45,630 nt of DNA from JBCCEJ01 sp039030335. GTDB taxonomy: Bacteria; Pseudomonadota; Gammaproteobacteria; HK1. A program made the position numbers and the translations under genes. This document shows, piece after piece, positions 1 through 10,034 of the stretch (the stretch's first letter is position 1; every line of letters begins with the position of its first letter). Below the pieces are notes generated by a model, which worked only from the letters and a program-made list of their open reading frames with translations, was not told the origin of the DNA and did no database searches. The DNA lies in the NCBI GenBank assembly GCA_039030335.1, contig JBCCEJ010000048.1:1-45630 (forward strand). The letters are read 5' to 3'.

Positions 1-1443
1 CGCTTCTTTGGTCACACTGACGTCATGCGGATGGCTTTCGCGAACTCCGGCGGCGCTGACGCGTACGAATCTCGCGCGCTCCCGCAAAGCCCGCAGGCTG
101 GAACTTCCGGTGTACCCCATGCTGGCGCGCAGCCCACCCACCATTTGTCCGACGACACCGGCGAGCGATCCCTTATACGGCACGCGTCCTTCAATCCCTT
201 CAGGCACCAGCTTCTCGAGTTCCTGCACGCCGTCTTGAAAGTAGCGATCGCTCGAGCCATGCGCCTGGGCCATCGCACCGAGCGAGCCCATGCCGCGGTA
301 CGACTTGTAAGTGCGGCCCTGGTAGAGCTCGACATCTCCGGGCGCTTCCTCGGTGCCGGCGAACAGGCTGCCGATCATGACCGTCCATGCGCCTGCCGCC
401 AGCGCTTTGGCGATGTCGCCTGAGTAGCGGATCCCGCCGTCTGCGATCACCGGTACCTCACCGGCCAGCGCGGTCGCGACTTCATCGATCGCGGTCAGCT
501 GTGGGACGCCGACGCCAGCTACGACCCGAGTCGTGCAGATCGAACCAGGCCCGATGCCCACCTTTACGGCGTTTACTCCCGCATCGGCCAGGGCTTTCGC
601 GCCGTCACCGGTTGCGACGTTGCCGCCAATAATCTGCGCCGAATTGTAGTTGCGGCGGATCCACCGCACCTGCTCGAGCACGCCAGCCGAATGGCCATGC
701 GCCGTATCCACGACCAGTACGTCCACGCCGGCGTCCATCAGTGCTTCGACACGGGCCTCGGTCTCCTGCCCTGTACCTACGGCGGCGCCGACGCGCAGCT
801 GCTCGTGCTGGTCCTTACAGGCGAAGGGATATTCCGAAGCTTTCTGGATGTCCTTGACCGTGACCAGGCCGCGCAGCTCATGCGCCTCATTGACCACCAG
901 CACCTTCTCGATACGGTGTGCGTGCAGCAGCGCCTGCACGTCTGCCTTCGGTGCGTCTTCGAGCACCGTGACCAGCCGCTCGCGCGGCGTCATGATCGCC
1001 GAGACGGCTGCGTCCATATGCGTTTCGAAACGCAGGTCGCGGCTCGTCACGATGCCCACGAGCGCCGTGCCGTCGACTACCGGCACACCAGAGATGTTAC
1101 GGCTCCGCGTGAGACCGATGACTTCACGAATACTGGTATCCGGCGTAACCGTGATCGGGTCCTTGATGACGCCGCTCTCGTATTTCTTGACCTGACGGAC
1201 CTGTGCGGCTTGCTCGGGCACATCCATATTCTTGTGGATGATCCCGATGCCGCCGTCCTGGGCCAGGGCAATCGCCAGGCGAGATTCGGTTACCGTGTCC
1301 ATCGCGGACGCGACGATCGGAATATTGAGAGCGATATCGCTGGTCAGGTGAGTAGCCAGGCTCACTTCGCGCGGAAGGACTTCCGAGTAGCCTGGTACGA
1401 GAAGCACATCGTCAAATGTGAGGGCTTCCTGAATGGAACGCAT
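1..1443 (-). CDS. guaB: IMP dehydrogenase, 3' end truncated by window
   Basis: Catalyses NAD-dependent oxidation of IMP to XMP, the committed step of GMP synthesis in the cytoplasm. The reverse strand is open from ATG at 1443 to the window edge (481 codons). The N-terminus reads MRSIQEALTFDDVLLVPGYS, the family start. Two CBS repeats occupy roughly residues 90-200, and the catalytic loop GIGPGSICTT places the active-site Cys at about residue 303 (E. coli Cys305). The last visible residues HDVSVTKEA match the extreme C-terminus of GuaB, so only about 7 residues are missing. It is divergent from xseA, as in many gammaproteobacteria, with a TATAAT element upstream. guaA would be expected just beyond the left edge (inference). 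Confidence 0.97.
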   Translation of the reverse strand, partial: MRSIQEALTFDDVLLVPGYSEVLPREVSLATHLTSDIALNIPIVASAMDTVTESRLAIALAQDGGIGIIHKNMDVPEQAAQVRQVKKYESGVIKDPITVTPDTSIREVIGLTRSRNISGVPVVDGTALVGIVTSRDLRFETHMDAAVSAIMTPRERLVTVLEDAPKADVQALLHAHRIEKVLVVNEAHELRGLVTVKDIQKASEYPFACKDQHEQLRVGAAVGTGQETEARVEALMDAGVDVLVVDTAHGHSAGVLEQVRWIRRNYNSAQIIGGNVATGDGAKALADAGVNAVKVGIGPGSICTTRVVAGVGVPQLTAIDEVATALAGEVPVIADGGIRYSGDIAKALAAGAWTVMIGSLFAGTEEAPGDVELYQGRTYKSYRGMGSLGAMAQAHGSSDRYFQDGVQELEKLVPEGIEGRVPYKGSLAGVVGQMVGGLRASMGYTGSSSLRALRERARFVRVSAAGVRESHPHDVSVTKEA

Positions 1444-1475
1444 AAGGTCTCTCGACAGCCCCGAAATGACGCCTC

Positions 1476-1504
1476 ATTATACGGCAATAAGGACCCGCTC
1501 TGCA
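1476..1504 (-). promoter_or_regulatory. candidate sigma70 promoter of guaB
   Basis: On the minus strand a perfect TATAAT lies at 1481-1476, 33 bases ahead of the guaB ATG. A poor -35 candidate (TGCAGA, 3 of 6 matches) sits 17 bp further upstream at 1504-1499. The bases after the -10 are GAGGCG, a GC-rich discriminator of the kind seen at stringently controlled promoters. The -10 is convincing; the -35 is weak. Confidence 0.5.
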
Positions 1505-1621
1505 CGCCCGTGCCGCTAGTTTCTTCTGCGCGCCAGCCTCATCGCGGCATGCGCCGGACGGCGATTCCGGCCGGCGTGTCAACAGCGTCAACAGTGCGTC
1601 CGCGGGCGCCGAGAACCCGGC

Positions 1622-3001
1622 TTGAATGCAACTTCGACCACCGTAGATCCAAACGCGCACCGCGAGGTCTGGACGGTAACCAGGTTGAACCTGGAAGTGC
1701 GGGCAATGCTCGAGTCCGGCTTCGGGTCGCTTTGGGTAGAGGGTGAGATCTCGAATCTGGCGCAGCCGCGTTCGGGTCACATTTACTTCTCCCTCAAAGA
1801 CCGTCAATGCCAGGTCCGCTGTGCGATGTTCCGCGGTCAGAACCGGCGTCTCCAGTTCATTCCCGAAAACGGCCAGCAGGTGCTGCTGCGGGGGCGAGTC
1901 GGCCTGTACGCGGAACGGGGCGACTATCAGATGGTCGTCGACTACATGGAAGAAGGCGGCATCGGGGCACTGCGGCGCGCGTTTGATGCACTGAAGGACA
2001 AGCTGGCCGCGGAGGGAATGTTCGCGGCCGAACGCAAGCGGGCATTACCGCCGCATCCAGCATCGGTCGGGATTCTGACGTCGCCGACCGGTGCCGCCCT
2101 CCGTGACGTGCTGAGCACCCTCGCGCGCCGCATGCCGGGCCTGCCCGTGGTCGTTTACCCCGTGCCAGTCCAGGGCACCGAAGCACCCGACGCCATCGCC
2201 GCCATGCTCCAGACGATCGGCGAACGGGCGGAATGCGACGTGCTGATCGTGGCGCGCGGAGGCGGTTCGCTCGAGGACCTCTGGGCGTTCAACGACGAAC
2301 GCACGGCGCGCGCACTGGCCGGTTGCCCGATCCCGATCGTGAGCGGCGTTGGCCACGAGACAGACTTCACGATCGCGGATTTTGTCGCCGACTATCGCGC
2401 GGCGACGCCGACAGCCGCAGCCGAAGCGGTAAGTCAGGACGCCGAAGCGCTCAGACTACGTATTGGTGGTATGCGCGAACGCCTGCGACGCGCGGTCGGG
2501 CACGACCTTCGTACCAGAGTTCAGCAACTCGACGGCCTGCGCCGAAGGGTTCGCCATCCGTCTTTGCGACTACAGGAGCTGTCGCAGCGGACCGACCTGC
2601 TGGCACTGCGTCTGCAGCGCGCTCTGGAGACGCGCCTGAGCGTCTGCGCCCGGCGACTGGAGACCGTGACCGCGCGGCTCGCGCGACAGCATCCGGCACT
2701 GCGCCTTGCCGCCCTGCGGCGGCAGTCGGAAGCGGCACGTGACGCGTTGCACAAAGCGGTCGGAACGGCTCTCGAACGCCGCCGCGCTCAGCTGCGTCTG
2801 CTGAACCGCGCCCTGGCCACGCTCGGGCCGGCCCCGACACTGGCCCGGGGTTATGCGCTGGTTACCCAGGCGGATGATGGCCGCCTCATCAGCTACGTCA
2901 CCCACACGGCCGCTGGCGCCGTACTTCGCGTCCGGCTACAGGACGGTGAACTCACTTGTACCGTAAACGACGTGTCAATGGGGAAGCCTGCCGATCGCTA
3001 G
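1622..3001 (+). CDS. xseA: exodeoxyribonuclease VII large subunit
   Basis: Large subunit of ExoVII, which degrades single-stranded DNA bidirectionally in repair. The protein is 459 residues (E. coli about 456). An N-terminal OB-fold (about 17-110; EVWTVTRLN, SLWVEGEISN, GHIYFSLKDRQCQVRCAMF) is followed by the catalytic domain with GILTSPTGAALRD, VARGGGSLEDLWAFNDE and SGVGHETDFTIADFVAD, then a coiled-coil arm rich in Arg, Leu and Ala (about 260-400). The start is TTG at 1622: it gives the expected distance to the OB-fold and has a GAG eight bases upstream, and I see no better ATG. The partner xseB is not in the window. The stop codon interlocks with that of the convergent DUF218 gene. Confidence 0.95.
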   Translation: MNATSTTVDPNAHREVWTVTRLNLEVRAMLESGFGSLWVEGEISNLAQPRSGHIYFSLKDRQCQVRCAMFRGQNRRLQFIPENGQQVLLRGRVGLYAERGDYQMVVDYMEEGGIGALRRAFDALKDKLAAEGMFAAERKRALPPHPASVGILTSPTGAALRDVLSTLARRMPGLPVVVYPVPVQGTEAPDAIAAMLQTIGERAECDVLIVARGGGSLEDLWAFNDERTARALAGCPIPIVSGVGHETDFTIADFVADYRAATPTAAAEAVSQDAEALRLRIGGMRERLRRAVGHDLRTRVQQLDGLRRRVRHPSLRLQELSQRTDLLALRLQRALETRLSVCARRLETVTARLARQHPALRLAALRRQSEAARDALHKAVGTALERRRAQLRLLNRALATLGPAPTLARGYALVTQADDGRLISYVTHTAAGAVLRVRLQDGELTCTVNDVSMGKPADR

Positions 3002-3753
3002 TTCCGCATGCGGTACCAGAGTATGCCCAGCCATTCATGCGTCAGCGCCTGCGAATCTTCCAGTGCCCACGAACTCGGAGCGACGATCTTCAAACTGATC
3101 TCCGGAAGGCCTCCGTTGAAGTCGGTTCCTGCCGGCGTTACTTCCAGGCCTTGCGCCTCGAACATCTCGACGGCACGGCGCAGGTGCACCGCTTGGGAGA
3201 CGAGGATGATGTGTCCGAGCCCGGCTTCCTTAAGTAGCTTCGCCGAATAGCGGGCGTTGGCCTCGGTGTTGCGGGACTGACCTTCGATCCAACGCACGGG
3301 CACGCCAAATTCCTGCACGAGAGCCTCGCGCATCAGCTCGGCCTCCGAACGAGGTTCGCCGGATACGCTGCCCCCGGACACCAGGATCGGTAGTCCTGTC
3401 GCACGATGCAGGCTGGCCCCGAACCGCAGCCGCAACAGCGTTTTCATACTGACGGTTTCGTCACCGTACTCCAGCGCGCGGACACGCCCACCACCCAGCA
3501 CGACGATGGCTTCGGCATTGCTATTCGCGAATTGCTGAGCCGTCTGCGGACCAACCGGTTCAAACAACGGGCCGACGAAACCCGTGAAGAGTCCCGAACT
3601 TGCGATTAGCAGGGTGACGGCGCCCAGTACCGTCAACCCGGATCCGATCCGCCGCCACCTCCGCCGCAACAGCAGCCCCGCGAAAATGAGAATCACGTTG
3701 CTCGTAGGCGGGTACAGGAAGTAGGCGAGGCTCTTGACGATCGCGATTTCCAA
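2998..3753 (-). CDS. DUF218 (YdcF/SanA/ElyC-like) membrane protein
   Basis: 251-residue protein with two N-terminal hydrophobic segments (about 10-30 and 40-62), followed by a DUF218 domain facing the periplasm or cytoplasm. Diagnostic stretches are AEAIVVLGGGR, GLPILVSGG, the RNTEANARYS motif and ILVSQAVHLRRAVEMF. Family members such as ElyC and SanA are linked to envelope and peptidoglycan/undecaprenyl metabolism, but the reaction is not established, so no gene symbol is given. Size and two-helix anchor fit ElyC better than the short YdcF. The start is TTG at 3753 with no strong ribosome site. It is last in the rnt-lipA-DUF218 direction, 69 bp after lipA. Confidence 0.85.
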   Translation of the reverse strand: MEIAIVKSLAYFLYPPTSNVILIFAGLLLRRRWRRIGSGLTVLGAVTLLIASSGLFTGFVGPLFEPVGPQTAQQFANSNAEAIVVLGGGRVRALEYGDETVSMKTLLRLRFGASLHRATGLPILVSGGSVSGEPRSEAELMREALVQEFGVPVRWIEGQSRNTEANARYSAKLLKEAGLGHIILVSQAVHLRRAVEMFEAQGLEVTPAGTDFNGGLPEISLKIVAPSSWALEDSQALTHEWLGILWYRMRN

Positions 3754-3822
3754 TGTCGGTTATCCGCTCGCGACTGCTCCAGGACAGCAAACCAGCCCGA
3801 CGTCTCGCGATCTACACATCAT

Positions 3823-4800
3823 TCAGCTGACCCTGCCACCGGCTGCCTGCAGATCCGCGTGGTACGAGGAGCGCACCAGTGGGCCGCTCGCCACGTTTGC
3901 GAATCCGATCCGCTTCGCCACCCGGCCAATGGCGGCGAACTCAGACGGCGGCATATAACGTTCTACAGGCAGGTGATGCCGGCTCGGCTGCAAGTACTGT
4001 CCGAGCGTCACCATGTCGCAGTCATGGGCGCGAAGATCGCTCAACACCTCAACGATCTCATCATTGCGCTCGCCGAGCCCGACCATGATGCCGGACTTGG
4101 TCGAGACTGCGGGGTGATCGGCCTTGAACGACCGAATGAGACGCAAAGACCACGCGTAGTCGGCACCAGGCCGTGCCCGACGGTACAGTCGGGGGACGGT
4201 TTCGAGATTGTGGTTGAACACGTCGGGCGGTGACTTGGCGAGCGCTTCGAGCGCACGTTCCATGCGGCCGCGGAAATCGGGCACCAGCACTTCGATCCGC
4301 ACGCTCGGCGTACGCGCCCGGACGGCGGCCACGCAATCCGCGAAGTGACCGGCACCGCCATCGCGCAGGTCGTCGCGGTCGACCGACGTGATGACCACGT
4401 AGCTGAGCCGCATCGATTCCACCGCCTCGGCCAGGTTCTCCGGCTCGGCGCTGTCGATGAAGCCGCCTGGTTTGCCATGCGCGACGTCGCAAAACGGGCA
4501 GCGGCGGGTGCACATGTCGCCCAGGATCATGAAGGTAGCGGTACCGTGTGTGAAACACTCGCTCAGGTTGGGGCACGAAGCTTCCTCGCAAACCGTGTGC
4601 AGCTTCTGTCCGCGCAGCAGCGACTTCAGATTCTGTACGGCAGCCGTACCAGGAGCGCGCACGCGGATCCACCGTGGCTTGCGCGGCAACGGTCCTGTGG
4701 ACGGCTCGACCCGAACCGGATTGCGCGCGGTCTTGTTCTCGCCGCGCTGCAGGCGCGGCAGGTCAACGCGCACAGATGTGCTGAGGCTAACGTCATTCAT
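3823..4800 (-). CDS. lipA: lipoyl synthase
   Basis: Radical SAM enzyme that inserts two sulfurs into octanoyl groups on lipoyl domains to make lipoate. 325 residues, a normal length. Both iron-sulfur clusters are visible: auxiliary cluster Cys71, Cys76, Cys82 (CEEASCPNLSEC) and the radical-SAM CxxxCxxC at Cys97, Cys101, Cys104 (CTRRCPFC). The RSSYHAD motif near the C-terminus carries the serine ligand of the auxiliary cluster. The ATG at 4800 has a GGAGGG ribosome site at good spacing. lipB, its usual neighbour, is absent here. Instead the gene follows rnt by 63 bp and lies next to the divergent PDH operon, whose E2 and E3 carry its substrates (lipoyl domains). Confidence 0.97.
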   Translation of the reverse strand: MNDVSLSTSVRVDLPRLQRGENKTARNPVRVEPSTGPLPRKPRWIRVRAPGTAAVQNLKSLLRGQKLHTVCEEASCPNLSECFTHGTATFMILGDMCTRRCPFCDVAHGKPGGFIDSAEPENLAEAVESMRLSYVVITSVDRDDLRDGGAGHFADCVAAVRARTPSVRIEVLVPDFRGRMERALEALAKSPPDVFNHNLETVPRLYRRARPGADYAWSLRLIRSFKADHPAVSTKSGIMVGLGERNDEIVEVLSDLRAHDCDMVTLGQYLQPSRHHLPVERYMPPSEFAAIGRVAKRIGFANVASGPLVRSSYHADLQAAGGRVS

Positions 4801-4863
4801 GGCGACGCCCTCCGGGCAGTGGGAGCCGGACAGCCAGGTGCATGCGAATCCTGACAGCGAATC

Positions 4864-5475
4864 CTACGCATTTATGGGTCCCCAGCGGTTGACGATATGG
4901 CAGAAAAGCTCGGCCGTGCGCTCGGCGTCGTAGATGGCTGAATGGGCATCGCGCTGGTCCCAATCAAGGCCGGCAGCCTTGACGGCCCGCGCCAGCACGG
5001 TCTGGCCGTAGGCGAGGCCCCCCAACGTGGCAGTATCAAACATCGTAAACGGATGAAACGGATTGCGCTTGAACCCGGTGCGCGCGACTGCGGCCTTCAA
5101 GAAACCGAGGTCGAACGCGGGATTGTGTCCGACCAGCACTGCGCGAGTGCAGCCGCTATCGCGTACCGCGTGGCGTACCGGCGTCAGCACCTTCTGCAGC
5201 GCCTCACGCTCTGGCAAGGCGAAGCGCAGGGGATGGTCCGGGATGATGCCGTTGAATTCGAGCGCGGATTCTTCGATGTTCGCGCCCGGAAAAGGCTCGA
5301 CGTGGCTCGAACATGCCGTATCGGGGTGCCAGGTGCCAGCCTCGTCCGCGCTCAACGTCACCACAGCGATCTCGAGCATCGCATCGGTCTCGGCGTTGAA
5401 TCCGCCAGTCTCGATATCCACGACAACCGGGAGGAAACCGCGGAATCTCCGGGAAACGGGGGTTGGCTCCGACAC
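4864..5475 (-). CDS. rnt: ribonuclease T
   Basis: DEDDh-family 3'-5' exoribonuclease that trims the 3' ends of tRNA and other stable RNAs. The Exo motifs are present: VVVDIETGGFN (DE), VGHNPAFDLGF (D) and HSAIYDAERTAELF (H and D). The FRGF, FNGI, KRNPFHPF and GQTVLARA stretches match E. coli RNase T closely. I chose GTG at 5475: it lies after a GTAGGAG sequence and leaves 9 residues before RFRGF, close to the E. coli arrangement. The frame is open upstream to a GTG at 5556, which would add 27 unconserved residues and has no ribosome site. The family is essentially gammaproteobacterial. Likely co-transcribed with lipA. Confidence 0.93.
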   Translation of the reverse strand: MSEPTPVSRRFRGFLPVVVDIETGGFNAETDAMLEIAVVTLSADEAGTWHPDTACSSHVEPFPGANIEESALEFNGIIPDHPLRFALPEREALQKVLTPVRHAVRDSGCTRAVLVGHNPAFDLGFLKAAVARTGFKRNPFHPFTMFDTATLGGLAYGQTVLARAVKAAGLDWDQRDAHSAIYDAERTAELFCHIVNRWGPINA

Positions 5476-5571
5476 GCGGTAGCTCACTCCTACAAACTCG
5501 GGCACAAACGCTGCCCACGCGGGCCCGCACGCGGGACCCAGACCGCATTCTCGCACAGGCGGCCGCCCATC

Positions 5572-5591
5572 AGGCTTCGGTCGCGAAGCCT
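5572..5591. repeat. perfect 8-bp inverted repeat between rnt and aceE
   Basis: AGGCTTCG (5572-5579), a four-base GTCG spacer, then CGAAGCCT (5584-5591). No T-tract follows on either strand, so it is not an intrinsic terminator. It sits upstream of the candidate aceE promoter and of rnt, which fits an operator or a transcript hairpin. No regulator can be assigned. Confidence 0.5.
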
Positions 5592-5602
5592 TTGGGGGCT
5601 AA

Positions 5603-5631
5603 GTGAAGTGGCCCCACGCTAAGCCTATACT
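5603..5631 (+). promoter_or_regulatory. candidate promoter of the PDH operon
   Basis: TATACT at 5626-5631 (5 of 6 matches to TATAAT), with GTGAAG at 5603-5608 as a weak -35 at 17-bp spacing. It lies about 105 bp ahead of the aceE ATG, leaving a long leader. No recognisable PdhR operator was seen. Confidence 0.35.
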
Positions 5632-5736
5632 CAGCCGAGTACGGCGTTCTACGCCGCGCAACCTTGCCTGGTATCCGTCGGTCCGAGCACCAAGGCGCTT
5701 GCCACCGAGGCACCGCGCACACGAGGAAGCAACTGC

Positions 5737-8403
<2,667 letters not shown>

Positions 8404-8434
8404 GCGGCGTGGTCTGGTTTCAGGAGAACGCACC

Positions 8435-10024
8435 ATGGCACGCATCGAAATACGCGTCCCGGACATCGGCGAGTTTGACAACATTCCGGTCATCGAAATT
8501 CTTGTGGCGATAGGCCAGCAGGTCGGCGCCGAGGATCCGCTGGTCACCCTGGAAAGCGACAAGGCGACCATGGATGTGCCTGCCCCGGAGGCCGGCACGA
8601 TCGTCGAGCTGCACGTGCAGCTCGGTGACCTGGTGAGTCAGGGGACGCTGCTCGCATCCCTCGAGGAAGCCACGCCGCAGGTCGAAGAATCCCCGCCTGC
8701 ACAGGCGGATGAAGACGCTGCGCCGCCCCCGGAGCAGCACGACCATATCGAAGTGACGGTTCCTGACCTCGGCGATTTCGCCGACGTCCCCGTTATCGAA
8801 ATCCACGTCGCACCGGGTGCGCACGTGCGCCTCGAGGATCCACTCGTCACGCTGGAGAGCGACAAGGCGACCATGGACGTACCTGCGCCTGCCGATGGCA
8901 CGGTGCGTGAACTGCTCGTTCATATCGGCGATACCGTATCAGCCGGTTCTCCAATTCTGATCATGGACCCGGACGCCGGCGCCGAGGCGGCGCAGGCGAC
9001 CCCGGCACCCGAGCCTGCCGCCACGCCGAAACCGCCGGTTCCGGCGCCTGCGCCCGCCGCGGTGCAGCCGCGTCCATCCCCTACTGCAACGCTCGGGGAA
9101 CGCGGCGACGCGCAGCGTCCGGCCGCGCACGCGACGCCGGCCGTGCGGCGGTTCGCACGTGAGCTGGGCGTCGACCCTGCGCTCGTCACCGGAACCGGCC
9201 GCAAAGGCAGAATACTGAAGGAGGACGTGCAACGCTTCGTGAAAGACGCGTTGCAACGGCCGAGCGTGGAGAAAACCGGAGCGGGCGCGGGAATTCCGCC
9301 GATTCCGGAGGTCGATTTCAGCCGGTTCGGCGAAATCGAGGTACGCGCTCTGTCGCGGATTCAGCGGGTCAGTGGCCCGCATCTGCACCGCGCGTGGCTT
9401 AACGTGCCGCATGTCACGCATCACGACGAAGCCGACATAACGGAACTCGAAGCCTTTCGTCAGCAGATCAAGCACGATGCGGCCAGCGAAGGCCTTCGCA
9501 TCACGGCGCTCGCTTTCATCATGAAAGCCGTCGCGGCCGCGCTGATCAAATTTCCCAACTTCAACGCATCACTGTCCGCCGATGGTCAGTCGCTCGTATT
9601 GAAAAGCTACTTCCACATCGGCATCGCGGTCGATACGCCTGGCGGACTCGTGGTGCCGGTGATTCGGGATGTGGAGCGCAAGAGCATCTACGCGCTGGCC
9701 GACGAGATGGCCGACGTCAGTGCCCGAGCTCGGGAAGGCAAGCTGAAGCCCGATGAGATGCAGGGTGGATGCATGAGCATTTCCAGCCTCGGCGGCATTG
9801 GCGGCACCGCCTTCACACCGATCGTCAATGCGCCCGAGGTCGCCATACTCGGCGTTGCGCGGTCGCGCATGCAGCCCGTATGGAACGGTACGGATTTCGT
9901 ACCGCGCCTCATGCTGCCGCTGGATCTCTCGTACGACCATCGCGTGATCGATGGGGCCGCGGCCGCGCGCTTCGTCGCGCATCTGGCGACGCTGCTCGGC
10001 GACGTCCGCCGACTGCTGCTGTAG
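8435..10024 (+). CDS. aceF: dihydrolipoamide acetyltransferase (PDH E2), two lipoyl domains
   Basis: Core of the PDH complex; transfers acetyl from lipoate to CoA. 529 residues. Lipoyl domain 1 (about 2-78) carries Lys43 in ESDKATMD, and lipoyl domain 2 (about 104-178) carries Lys144 in the same motif. An Ala/Pro-rich linker (about 180-220) follows, then an E1/E3-binding domain (about 225-262; ATPAVRRFARELGVD, TGTGRKGRILKEDV) and the catalytic domain ending in DHRVIDG with catalytic His502. E. coli has three lipoyl domains; two is common elsewhere in Proteobacteria. The start has CAGGAG at good spacing. It ends 10 bp before lpd, and its stop overlaps the lpd ribosome site. Confidence 0.98.
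   Translation: MARIEIRVPDIGEFDNIPVIEILVAIGQQVGAEDPLVTLESDKATMDVPAPEAGTIVELHVQLGDLVSQGTLLASLEEATPQVEESPPAQADEDAAPPPEQHDHIEVTVPDLGDFADVPVIEIHVAPGAHVRLEDPLVTLESDKATMDVPAPADGTVRELLVHIGDTVSAGSPILIMDPDAGAEAAQATPAPEPAATPKPPVPAPAPAAVQPRPSPTATLGERGDAQRPAAHATPAVRRFARELGVDPALVTGTGRKGRILKEDVQRFVKDALQRPSVEKTGAGAGIPPIPEVDFSRFGEIEVRALSRIQRVSGPHLHRAWLNVPHVTHHDEADITELEAFRQQIKHDAASEGLRITALAFIMKAVAAALIKFPNFNASLSADGQSLVLKSYFHIGIAVDTPGGLVVPVIRDVERKSIYALADEMADVSARAREGKLKPDEMQGGCMSISSLGGIGGTAFTPIVNAPEVAILGVARSRMQPVWNGTDFVPRLMLPLDLSYDHRVIDGAAAARFVAHLATLLGDVRRLLL
8555..8877 (+). repeat. internal duplication of the lipoyl-lysine segment in aceF
   Basis: The 20-base string agcgacaaggcgaccatgga occurs exactly at 8555-8574 and again at 8858-8877, each encoding SDKATMD around the lipoylated lysine of one lipoyl domain. 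Flanking bases are also similar. A related, more diverged copy lies in the lipoyl domain at the start of lpd (about 10157-10180). This reflects domain duplication and is a possible site of recombination. Confidence 0.85.
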
Positions 10025-10034
10025 GAGGCCTGAC

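Noticed and set aside
691..1746. 351-codon open frame on + opposite guaB
   Set aside because: The antisense strand encodes a near-complete IMP dehydrogenase; the + frame has no family features and runs into xseA.
4864..5556. Longer rnt starting at GTG 5556
   Set aside because: The extra 27 residues are unlike RNase T and lack a ribosome site; GTG 5475 fits the family length.
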